Virus record (IMG/VR): IMGVR_UViG_3300025645_000038
Location: 100,846-164,845 of that record
DNA from: a virus
DNA length: 64,000 bases
Reading direction: 5' to 3' (one strand)
The position numbers were made by a program, and so were the translations under genes. The notes under the pieces are model-generated. The model did not search any database and was not told the DNA's origin. It saw nothing but the letters and a program-made list of their open reading frames with translations. Numbering within the stretch: the first letter of the stretch is position 1; each line of letters begins with the position of its first letter. Shown here in pieces: positions 18,069 through 25,603 of this stretch.

Positions 18069-19095
18069 TGCTAGATACCTTTCTATTCTCGATGAGATAA
18101 AGAAAAAAGGCGGTGAGTTAGATTCAGAAGAACCTGACGACAAGGTATTGATTATAGATGGACTAAATACATTCATAAGATGTTTTAGCGCTATACCAAC
18201 TCTCAATGATGACGGTGCTCATGTTGGGGGAATAGTTGGTTTTCTAAGGTCAATCGGATACGCTATTAGGACTATTAGACCTACTCGAACTGTCATAGTA
18301 TTTGATGGTAAAGGTGGGTCTAACCGCCGAAAGAAGTTATTTCCAGATTACAAAGCTGGTAGGAACATGTCGGAAAGACTTAATCGTTCCTATGATTTCA
18401 ATGATAAAGAAGATGAACATCAATCTATGAAGATGCAATTGACTAGGGTTATAGATTACTTAGATTATCTTCCAATCACAACGATTACTATTGAAGGTAT
18501 AGAAGCAGATGATACGATGGCTTATCTTACCAAACAGGTTATGAAGACATCTAAGATAGTTTTAATGTCTACGGACAAAGACTTTCTTCAGTTGGTAAAT
18601 CACAGAGTATCGGTTTGGTCACCAACAAAAAAGAAGATGTACGATCCTCCTAAAGTTTTAGAGGACTATGGTATTCCATCTCATAACTTTGCTGTTTATA
18701 GGTCAATAGATGGTGACAAGTCTGATAACATAGATGGAGTTCGTGGTTGGGGTTTGAAAACTATTCAAAAAAAAATACCACTTTTGCTCGAAGACAAGAT
18801 ACTTAATATAGATGACATTATTAAAGAAGATGAAAAGCTCAAGGAGAGTGAAGAGTTATTGAAAAGAAACTATAGGTTGATGCAGTTAGATGAAGTAGAC
18901 ATCAGCACCTCTGCTAAAACTAAAATCTTAGATAAAATTAGAGAACCTATCAATGGGTTAAATAAAATACAATTTCAAAAAAGGTTTATTGAGGATAGAC
19001 TATTTGCAACATTACCAAATATGGATAGTTGGTTGGTTCAATGTTTTGCTAAACTCAATCAGATGGCTGAGAAATCAAATGGGAAGAAAACGTAA
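18061..19095 (+). CDS. rnh: 5'-3' exonuclease / RNase H (T4 Rnh-like, FEN family)
   Basis: The 344-residue protein has the flap nuclease pattern: VLIIDGLNTFIRCF (about 29-42), RTVIVFDGKGGSNRRKKLFPDYKAGR-type helical arch, EGIEADDTMAYL and MSTDKDFLQLV acid clusters, and an RSIDGDKSDNIDGVRGWG helix-hairpin-helix. T4 RNase H (305 residues) removes RNA primers from lagging-strand fragments. The start is GTG at 18061, supported by a GAGG site 6 nt upstream and an 8-nt overlap with uvsX. Confidence 0.88.
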   Translation: MTNARYLSILDEIKKKGGELDSEEPDDKVLIIDGLNTFIRCFSAIPTLNDDGAHVGGIVGFLRSIGYAIRTIRPTRTVIVFDGKGGSNRRKKLFPDYKAGRNMSERLNRSYDFNDKEDEHQSMKMQLTRVIDYLDYLPITTITIEGIEADDTMAYLTKQVMKTSKIVLMSTDKDFLQLVNHRVSVWSPTKKKMYDPPKVLEDYGIPSHNFAVYRSIDGDKSDNIDGVRGWGLKTIQKKIPLLLEDKILNIDDIIKEDEKLKESEELLKRNYRLMQLDEVDISTSAKTKILDKIREPINGLNKIQFQKRFIEDRLFATLPNMDSWLVQCFAKLNQMAEKSNGKKT

Positions 19096-19258
19096 ATACA
19101 ACACAGAGTCAGAAAAAAAGGAAGCACAACGTAAGTGGTCTATGAACTACTACCATAAAAATAGAGCGGCTCTACAAGCTAAAGCTAGAGAACGTTATCG
19201 TAGAAAAAAACAAATGGAACTAAAGGAAAAACAAAGAAGAGAACTATATGGCGAGTGA
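19079..19258 (+). CDS. Small basic helical protein
   Basis: A 59-residue protein (MGRKRKYNTESEKKEAQRKW, then NYYHKNRAALQAKARERYRRKK). It has many lysines and arginines along one long helix and probably binds nucleic acid. A longer in-frame start at 18989 exists, but its extra 30 residues lie wholly inside the exonuclease gene and look non-coding. The ATG at 19079 overlaps the exonuclease end by 17 nt. Similar short basic proteins occur in many phages; function unknown. Confidence 0.6.
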   Translation: MGRKRKYNTESEKKEAQRKWSMNYYHKNRAALQAKARERYRRKKQMELKEKQRRELYGE

Positions 19259-20606
19259 AAATTTTAATCAGTTCGGCCCGACATTTCAATCAAAGGTAAT
19301 CTCATCTTTATTGTCGGATAACAAATTCATACAGACTATAAGTGATATATTAGAACCAGAATATTTTGACTCAGATGCAAACAAATGGTTAACAAAAGAA
19401 ATAGCTAAATACTTTATGGAGTTTAGAAAGTCTCCAACGTTAGAAGTTCTGAAGATAAAAATCAATCAGATGGAAGACGAGATTCTAAAAGTATCTGTTG
19501 TAGAAAATCTAAAAGATGCTTGGAGAAATATAGAAGCTACAGACTTAGAGTTTGTAAAACAAGAAACATTAGGTTTCTGTAAAAACCAAGTCATCAAAGA
19601 ATCAATCATGCAATCGGTAGACCTATTAGAACAAAAGAAATACGATGAGATAAAAGTTCTTATCGATGCTGCTATGAAAGCTGGTAGTGAAAGAGACTTA
19701 GGTCATGATTATATTATATCCCTAAATGACAGACTTACAGAATCAGTAAGAGAGACACTACCAACACCTTGGGATTCTATAACCAATGTAATGGATGGTG
19801 GATTAGCTGGTGGTGAGTTAGGTGTGTTAGTTGCTCCTGCTGGTATCGGTAAGACTTGGTGTTTACAATCTTTAGCTGCTCACTTGGTAAGACAAGGTAA
19901 AACTGTAGTTCATTATACATTAGAGTTGAATGAGGCTTATGTTGGTTTAAGATATGATACAGTATTTAGTGGTACACCAACTGCTAACATTAAATTTTAT
20001 CAAGATGATGTACAGAAAGTTATAGATGGACTAAAAGGTAAGTTGATTATAAAATACTATCCAACTCGTTCTGCTTCGGTAAACACATTAGCTTCTCATC
20101 TTAAACAGATGGAGATACAAGAAATCAAACCTGATGCTGTCATAGTTGATTATGCTGATATTCTAAAACCAACTACATTCTATAAAGAGAAGAGACACGC
20201 TACAGGTGAGACTTATGAAAATCTTCGTGGTATGGCTGGTGAGTTTGATATTCCAATATGGACTGCTTCACAGGCAAATAGAAGTTCGTTAGAAGAAGAT
20301 GTGATTGATGCCAGTAAGGTGGCTGAAGATTATAGTAAGGTGATGACTGCTGACTTTGTTATGTCTGTAAGTCGTAAGGTTGAGGATAAGATTGCAAACA
20401 CAGGCAGAGTTCATGTAATCAAAAATAGATTTGGTGTTGATGGAATAACATTTCCTGCAGAAATCAATACAAATACAGGCAACATACAAGTGTATGAAGC
20501 TTCAACGCAGGGTGGGAAAGAAGCTCAAGGTAAGATGGATAATTCAGAAGAGTACCTAAGACAAACTTTATCTAAAAAATATAAAGATATGGGTGGATTC
20601 GAGTAA
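19248..20606 (+). CDS. gp41: Replicative DNA helicase (DnaB-type, T4 gp41-like)
   Basis: The 452-residue protein has an N-terminal helical domain and a RecA-like motor. Walker A is APAGIGKTW (196-204), Walker B is AVIVDYADIL, and ASQANR provides the sensor motif, in the DnaB/gp41 arrangement. It unwinds DNA ahead of the polymerase as a hexamer. It overlaps the small basic gene by 11 nt. T4 gp41 is 475 residues. Confidence 0.9.
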   Translation: MASENFNQFGPTFQSKVISSLLSDNKFIQTISDILEPEYFDSDANKWLTKEIAKYFMEFRKSPTLEVLKIKINQMEDEILKVSVVENLKDAWRNIEATDLEFVKQETLGFCKNQVIKESIMQSVDLLEQKKYDEIKVLIDAAMKAGSERDLGHDYIISLNDRLTESVRETLPTPWDSITNVMDGGLAGGELGVLVAPAGIGKTWCLQSLAAHLVRQGKTVVHYTLELNEAYVGLRYDTVFSGTPTANIKFYQDDVQKVIDGLKGKLIIKYYPTRSASVNTLASHLKQMEIQEIKPDAVIVDYADILKPTTFYKEKRHATGETYENLRGMAGEFDIPIWTASQANRSSLEEDVIDASKVAEDYSKVMTADFVMSVSRKVEDKIANTGRVHVIKNRFGVDGITFPAEINTNTGNIQVYEASTQGGKEAQGKMDNSEEYLRQTLSKKYKDMGGFE

Positions 20607-20611
20607 TAAGA

Positions 20612-20640
20612 ATTGGTATATATTATATTTAATATTGTGT
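20612..20640 (+). promoter_or_regulatory. Putative promoter of the nrdJ-TonB receptor unit
   Basis: The 62-nt gap between the helicase and nrdJ holds GGTATATATTATATTTAATATTG, similar to the AT-rich boxes before gp32 and other units, followed by TAGGAG at 20661. There is not enough room for a cobalamin riboswitch. Inferred from position and composition. Confidence 0.3.
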
Positions 20641-20668
20641 ACAAAAGAACAAAAATAAATTAGGAGTT

Positions 20669-22681
20669 ATGATGGAAAAATTTCAGTTATCAGAAAATTT
20701 TATAAATAAATTTAAAAGAAAAAAGCCACCATTTGGTTTCAACGGATTAGGTGAATTAGTTTATATGAGAACCTACTCAAGAATTAAAGAAGATGGTAAA
20801 AATGAGAGATGGTGGGAAACTGTACAAAGGGTTGTAGAAGGTACATACTCAATGCAGAAGAAATGGATTGAGTCTCACGAGTTAGGTTGGAATGCATGGC
20901 AGGCTCAGAAGAGTGCTCAAGATATGTATGAAAGAATTTTTACAATGAAGTTCCTACCACCAGGTAGAGGACTTTGGGCTATGGGAACTCCTATCACAGA
21001 AGAAAAAGGTTTATATGCAGCTCTTAACAATTGTGCATTTGTATCAACCAAAACAATAAAAGAAGATTATTCAAAACCTTTCTGTTTCCTTATGGATGCA
21101 AGTATGTTAGGTGTTGGAGTTGGGTTTGATACTAAAGGGGCTGATGAGATAATAGTAAAAGGAATAGATAAAGGTAGAGACGAACAATTGTTTGAAATAC
21201 CTGATACTCGTGAAGGTTGGGTAGAATCTCTAAAGTTATTATTAGAAAGTTACTTTCATGGAACTGCTTCAATGAAGTTTGATTACTCAAAGATAAGAGG
21301 CGCTGGTGAACCAATAAGTGGATTCGGTGGTGTTGCTAGTGGTTATGAACCATTAGAAGAAGTTCATGAAGATATAAGAAAAGTATTAGAAAAAAATAGT
21401 GGAGAACCAATCACAATCACTACAATTGTTGATATTATGAATCTTATAGGAAAATGTGTAGTAGCAGGTAATGTTCGTAGAACTGCTGAGATTGTATTTG
21501 GTGAGCCAGACAATGAAGAATATTTAGATTTAAAAAACTATGAAGTAAACCCACACAGAGACCAATATGGATGGACAAGTAATAATAGTATATTTGCAGA
21601 ATTGGGTATGGATTATACTGAAGCTGCCAAACGAATCGTAGATAACGGAGAGCCAGGTTTTGCTTGGTTAGATAATATGAGAAAGTATTCTCGTATGAAG
21701 AATGGTGGAGATGATAAAGACCATAGAGCTATGGGTGGTAATCCTTGTTTAGAACAAACATTGGAGTCATATGAGTTATGTTGTTTAGTAGAAACTTTTC
21801 CTGATAATCATGATGACTTTGAAGATTATGCGAGAACTCTAAAGTATGCTTATCTTTATGCTAAAACAGTAACTCTTGGTAGAACACATTGGTCAGAAAC
21901 TAACAGAGTTATGTTAAGAAACAGAAGAATAGGATGTTCGGTTAGTGGTATCGCTCAGTTCATCACTCATAGAGGATTGGGAACTTTAAAGGAGTGGTTA
22001 AATGATGGATACGATGTCATACAAGAATGGGATGATATGTACTCTGATTGGTTTGCTGTACCGAACTCAATCAAAACTACATCAGTTAAACCAAGTGGAA
22101 CAGTTTCATTGTTGGCTGGCTCTACTCCAGGTTTACATTATCCCGAAAGTAGATTTTATATAAGAAGAATAAGGGTTTCAAAACATTCAGAACTATTAGT
22201 ACCTATGGAAAAAGCAGGATATAAAATAGAACCTGCATTTGGTTCAGAGGATACTACAATGGTTGTTGAAGTACCAGTAGATGTTGGAGAGGGAATAAGA
22301 ACAGCGGCTGACCTATCGATATGGGAACAATTCAGTTTAGCTGCTTTTATGCAAAGACATTGGGCAGACAATCAAGTTAGTTGTACGGTTACATTCAATC
22401 CAGAAACAGAGGGTGAACAAATCGCACCCGCTCTAAATTATTATCAATATCATCTAAAAGGTATATCCCTTTTACCAAGACATGATTACGGAGCATATCC
22501 ACAGATGCCGTATGAAGCTATAGATGAGAAAGAGTACAATAAACAAGTTAAGAAACTTGGTAAACTTTCATTTGGTGTTATCAAAAATGAAGAGGCAGAA
22601 GTAGATAAGTTCTGTAATAACGATTCGTGTGAGATAATTCCAACGACTGGTGATAACGATGACCAAGACTATGCTAATTAA
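20669..22681 (+). CDS. nrdJ: Class II (B12-dependent) ribonucleotide reductase
   Basis: This enzyme reduces ribonucleotides to deoxyribonucleotides using adenosylcobalamin instead of a second subunit or oxygen. The 670-residue chain resembles the monomeric Lactobacillus-type triphosphate reductase: PPGRGLWAMGT near residue 93, catalytic loop N358-P-C360-L-E362 and KPSGTVSLLAGSTPG. A C-terminal C649-x4-C654 pair passes electrons from thioredoxin. Length and all key residues are intact. It has its own leader and is followed 72 nt later by the TonB-dependent receptor, with no terminator between. That proximity suggests a link with cobalamin supply. Confidence 0.9.
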   Translation: MMEKFQLSENFINKFKRKKPPFGFNGLGELVYMRTYSRIKEDGKNERWWETVQRVVEGTYSMQKKWIESHELGWNAWQAQKSAQDMYERIFTMKFLPPGRGLWAMGTPITEEKGLYAALNNCAFVSTKTIKEDYSKPFCFLMDASMLGVGVGFDTKGADEIIVKGIDKGRDEQLFEIPDTREGWVESLKLLLESYFHGTASMKFDYSKIRGAGEPISGFGGVASGYEPLEEVHEDIRKVLEKNSGEPITITTIVDIMNLIGKCVVAGNVRRTAEIVFGEPDNEEYLDLKNYEVNPHRDQYGWTSNNSIFAELGMDYTEAAKRIVDNGEPGFAWLDNMRKYSRMKNGGDDKDHRAMGGNPCLEQTLESYELCCLVETFPDNHDDFEDYARTLKYAYLYAKTVTLGRTHWSETNRVMLRNRRIGCSVSGIAQFITHRGLGTLKEWLNDGYDVIQEWDDMYSDWFAVPNSIKTTSVKPSGTVSLLAGSTPGLHYPESRFYIRRIRVSKHSELLVPMEKAGYKIEPAFGSEDTTMVVEVPVDVGEGIRTAADLSIWEQFSLAAFMQRHWADNQVSCTVTFNPETEGEQIAPALNYYQYHLKGISLLPRHDYGAYPQMPYEAIDEKEYNKQVKKLGKLSFGVIKNEEAEVDKFCNNDSCEIIPTTGDNDDQDYAN

Positions 22682-22701
22682 AAACTTGCGGATAGGCAGA
22701 C

Positions 22702-22725
22702 GACACACCTATACAAAAATGTGTC
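22702..22725 (+). other. Hairpin between nrdJ and the TonB receptor gene
   Basis: GACACA (22702-22707) can pair with TGTGTC (22720-22725) over a 12-nt loop in the 72-nt gap. No T-run follows, so it should not end transcription. It may stabilise the mRNA end or mark a processing site. A GAGGAG site for the receptor lies 16 nt downstream. Confidence 0.4.
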
Positions 22726-22753
22726 TTAACCAAAAACAAAGAGGAGACGTTTT

Positions 22754-25492
22754 ATGAATAAACGTAATCTATTATCTTGGCTGTTAATAGCTTTCACTCC
22801 AATTTTCCTTATGGGAAGTTCGGTAGTAGGAGTTGTTAGTGGCGAAGGTAAACCTTTGGTTGGAGCAAACGTAGTCATTGATGGTACAAACTTAGGAACC
22901 GTATCAGACGATGATGGTTTCTATAGTATTGATGTGCCTTTAGGTGAACATACTGTAGTTGCTTCATTCATAGGGTATTCATCTGTAACTCAAGTAGTTA
23001 TGGTGGATTCAACAAGTGACGCTATAGCTGATTTCTCATTAGAGATGGATGCTATTGCAATGTCTGCATTAGAAGTTCTTGCTTCTCGTGCTGACGAAAC
23101 AACACCTGTTGCTTATACAACTGTAGATAAAGCTGAAATGGAAATCAGACTTGGTAGTCAAGATATTCCAATGATTCTTAATACTACACCGAGTGTATAT
23201 GCTACTAACCAAGGTGGTGGTGCGGGTGATGCTCGTATCAATGTTCGTGGTTTCAACCAAAGAAACGTTGCTGTTATGATTAATGGTGTTCCCCAAAATG
23301 ATATGGAGAACGGATGGGTTTATTGGTCTAATTGGGATGGAGTAGGTGATGCTACTTCTTCAATTCAGATGCAAAGAGGACTATCAGCTGTTAATCTTGC
23401 AACACCATCTATTGGTGGAACAATGAATATCATTACAGATCCTGCTGCTATGGAAAAAGGTGGTAAGTTCAAACAAGAAGTAGGTGAAGGTGGTTTTCTA
23501 AAAACTACTATGACTTACAACTCAGGTCTTATCAATGATAAACTAGCAATTGGTGGTGCGATAGTTCGTAAAACTGGTGATGGGTTTATTGATGGAACTT
23601 GGACAGACGCTTGGGCTTATTACTTAGGAACATCATATGCTATTAGTGATGACCAAAGGGTTGAACTATATGCTATCGGTGCTCCACAGAGACATGGACA
23701 GAACCTATACAAACAGAATATTGCTACTTACTCACAAGAGTTAGCAGGTAGTATTGATGGGTATGATGATTCTGCTTATGTTGCTGGTAACAAGTTTGAA
23801 ACTGAAGCTGGTAGGTTTTATAATCAAAACGTAGCACCGATAAGTTCCGATTATAAAGGAAAGCAATATTGGTATATGTATGGGGATAAAACATCAGACA
23901 GATTTAGTCCCGACTTCCTAAATGAAAGAGAAAACTTCTTTCATAAACCACTTGTAAACTTAAATCATTTCTACGATATAAATGACGAACTTAGATTAAG
24001 TTCTGTTCTATATTGGAGTGGTGGTTCAGGTGGTGGTACTGGTACATATGGAAGTGTTAGTAGAAAACCTGCAGTTGAGGGAGAAAGATGGTATGCATCT
24101 TCACCTTGGACTTGGGATTGGGATGGAGAAATTGCTGAGAACTCTGCTAATGTAGATTCTGCTTTCTCTGATACCGAAAATCGTTCTACTGGTATTCTTC
24201 GTAATTCAATTAATAGACAAGATACTTATGGTTTGATTTCAAAGTTAAACTATGATGTATCAGATGAACTTGAAGTTCAGATTGGTATTGATTGGAGAAC
24301 TGCTGGTATAGAACACGCTAGAGAAGTTCGTGACTTACTTGGTGGAGACTACTATGTAGACTTTGCTGATAAGAATGCTCCCGATGGAAAAGTTGTTAGA
24401 TTAGGTGATGAGATTGCTTATCACAATGAAACAACTGTCGATTGGTTTGGTGCTTTCTTACAAGGTAAGTATGATGCTGATAAGTTCAATCTTTATGGTA
24501 TGGGTGGTATTTCAACCATTGGTTATACATATAAAGACCATTTCTCTGTAGAGAAAGAACTTGTTGAAGCTGATGCTATAACATCTTTCCAAGTAAAAGG
24601 TGGTGGTAGATATAATCTTGATGATAGATTATCTGCATTCGCTAATCTTGGATATGTTCAGAAGCCGCCAATCCTTGATAATGTAATTTCTTATGATGGA
24701 ACTGTATCTACAGATCCTGATAATGAGAAGTTCACATCAATGGAAGTCGGTGGTGAGTATAATAGTGGTTTAGTATCCATTAAGGGTAGTTACTACAATA
24801 CTCAATGGAAAGATAGAAACCTTACAAAATCTGTAACAACAGGTCAAGGTGACTCAGGTGATACTGATATCATTTATCTAACTGGTGTAAATCAAAGTCA
24901 TAGTGGAGTAGAAGTAGAAACGAAAGTTGCTCTTCACGAAATGGTTGACTTGGATGTAGTAGTTAGTGTTGGTGATTGGTATTTCGATGGAGATGCTAAA
25001 GGTGACTATACAGAGATGGAATATAACGATGACAACCAAATCATTGGACAAACATCTACAGAGTATGAATATGCTCTTAATGGTCTAATGGTTGGTGACA
25101 TGCCACAAACTGCTTATGTTGGTGGATTAACTATTAAACCTATCGATGGATTAAGAATACAAGGTCTTTATAAGTGGTATGATAACCACTATTCAGATTG
25201 GAGTCCTGATTCTCGTGAGGTTGATGGTGATGCTGACAGAGCACAAGTATGGAAAACTCCATCTTATGGCAAGTTAGACTTACATCTATCTTACAAACTA
25301 CCAGAGATTGGTGGTTTAGATATGACACTTAGTGGTCATATATTTAACGTTCTTGATGATGTTTATGTTCAAGACGCTGTTGACAATAGTAAGTATAATG
25401 GGTTTGGTGACAAAGTTCACGCTGCTCATAACGCTGAAGTATTTCTTGGTTCTCCAAGAAGTTTTAACTTAGGACTTGCTGTCAATTTCTAA
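22754..25492 (+). CDS. TonB-dependent outer-membrane receptor
   Basis: The 912-residue receptor is complete. A signal peptide covers about residues 1-22 (MNKRNLLSWLLIAFTPIF), then a carboxypeptidase-regulatory-like domain (about 24-95, PLVGANVVIDGTNLGTVSDD). A plug domain follows (about 115-225, INVRGFNQRNVAVMINGVPQ and PSIGGTMNIITD). The rest is a 22-strand-type barrel ending in the aromatic residue F912, the outer-membrane assembly signal. Such receptors import iron chelates, cobalamin or glycans using TonB energy, and this architecture is typical of FCB-group bacteria. It sits between nrdJ and a strong terminator. The substrate is unknown; cobalamin is a guess from its neighbour. It could also alter phage receptor use. 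Confidence 0.9.
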   Translation: MNKRNLLSWLLIAFTPIFLMGSSVVGVVSGEGKPLVGANVVIDGTNLGTVSDDDGFYSIDVPLGEHTVVASFIGYSSVTQVVMVDSTSDAIADFSLEMDAIAMSALEVLASRADETTPVAYTTVDKAEMEIRLGSQDIPMILNTTPSVYATNQGGGAGDARINVRGFNQRNVAVMINGVPQNDMENGWVYWSNWDGVGDATSSIQMQRGLSAVNLATPSIGGTMNIITDPAAMEKGGKFKQEVGEGGFLKTTMTYNSGLINDKLAIGGAIVRKTGDGFIDGTWTDAWAYYLGTSYAISDDQRVELYAIGAPQRHGQNLYKQNIATYSQELAGSIDGYDDSAYVAGNKFETEAGRFYNQNVAPISSDYKGKQYWYMYGDKTSDRFSPDFLNERENFFHKPLVNLNHFYDINDELRLSSVLYWSGGSGGGTGTYGSVSRKPAVEGERWYASSPWTWDWDGEIAENSANVDSAFSDTENRSTGILRNSINRQDTYGLISKLNYDVSDELEVQIGIDWRTAGIEHAREVRDLLGGDYYVDFADKNAPDGKVVRLGDEIAYHNETTVDWFGAFLQGKYDADKFNLYGMGGISTIGYTYKDHFSVEKELVEADAITSFQVKGGGRYNLDDRLSAFANLGYVQKPPILDNVISYDGTVSTDPDNEKFTSMEVGGEYNSGLVSIKGSYYNTQWKDRNLTKSVTTGQGDSGDTDIIYLTGVNQSHSGVEVETKVALHEMVDLDVVVSVGDWYFDGDAKGDYTEMEYNDDNQIIGQTSTEYEYALNGLMVGDMPQTAYVGGLTIKPIDGLRIQGLYKWYDNHYSDWSPDSREVDGDADRAQVWKTPSYGKLDLHLSYKLPEIGGLDMTLSGHIFNVLDDVYVQDAVDNSKYNGFGDKVHAAHNAEVFLGSPRSFNLGLAVNF

Positions 25493-25504
25493 AATGGTAA
25501 ACTT

Positions 25505-25530
25505 GGGGGGAATTTATTTCCCCCCTTTTT
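25505..25530 (+). terminator. Rho-independent terminator after the TonB receptor gene
   Basis: A perfect stem GGGGGGAA (25505-25512) / TTCCCCCC (25518-25525) with a 5-nt loop is followed by five T. It lies 12 nt after the stop codon and closes the nrdJ-receptor unit. Confidence 0.92.
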
Positions 25531-25542
25531 ATCAAAAAACTC

Positions 25543-25573
25543 TTGACTTTTATCAAATTTATTCGTAGCTTTA
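25543..25573 (+). promoter_or_regulatory. Promoter of the DNA polymerase operon (TTGACT...CGTAGCTTTA type)
   Basis: TTGACT (25543-25548), 15 nt, then CGTAGCTTTA (25564-25573). The same two elements occur at 31938 and 61299 with 15-16 nt spacing. TAGCTTTA fits the Bacteroidota -7 element TAnnTTTG in 7 of 8 positions, and TTG fits the -33 element. It follows directly on a terminator and precedes the polymerase ATG by 30 nt, so a promoter is very likely. Confidence 0.8.
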
Positions 25574-25603
25574 AGTATAGAAAATGGGGATTATATAATC
25601 TAA

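Noticed and set aside
18989-19078. Longer start of the small basic gene
   Set aside because: The extra 30 residues lie inside the exonuclease gene and read as hydrophobic, W-rich shadow sequence; the ATG at 19079 starts the typical basic protein.
22702-22725. Terminator separating nrdJ from the receptor gene
   Set aside because: The stem is only 6 bp with a 12-nt loop and lacks a T-run.
20607-22753. Cobalamin riboswitch near nrdJ or the receptor gene
   Set aside because: The gaps of 62 and 72 nt are too short for the full aptamer, and no B12-box-like sequence is visible.
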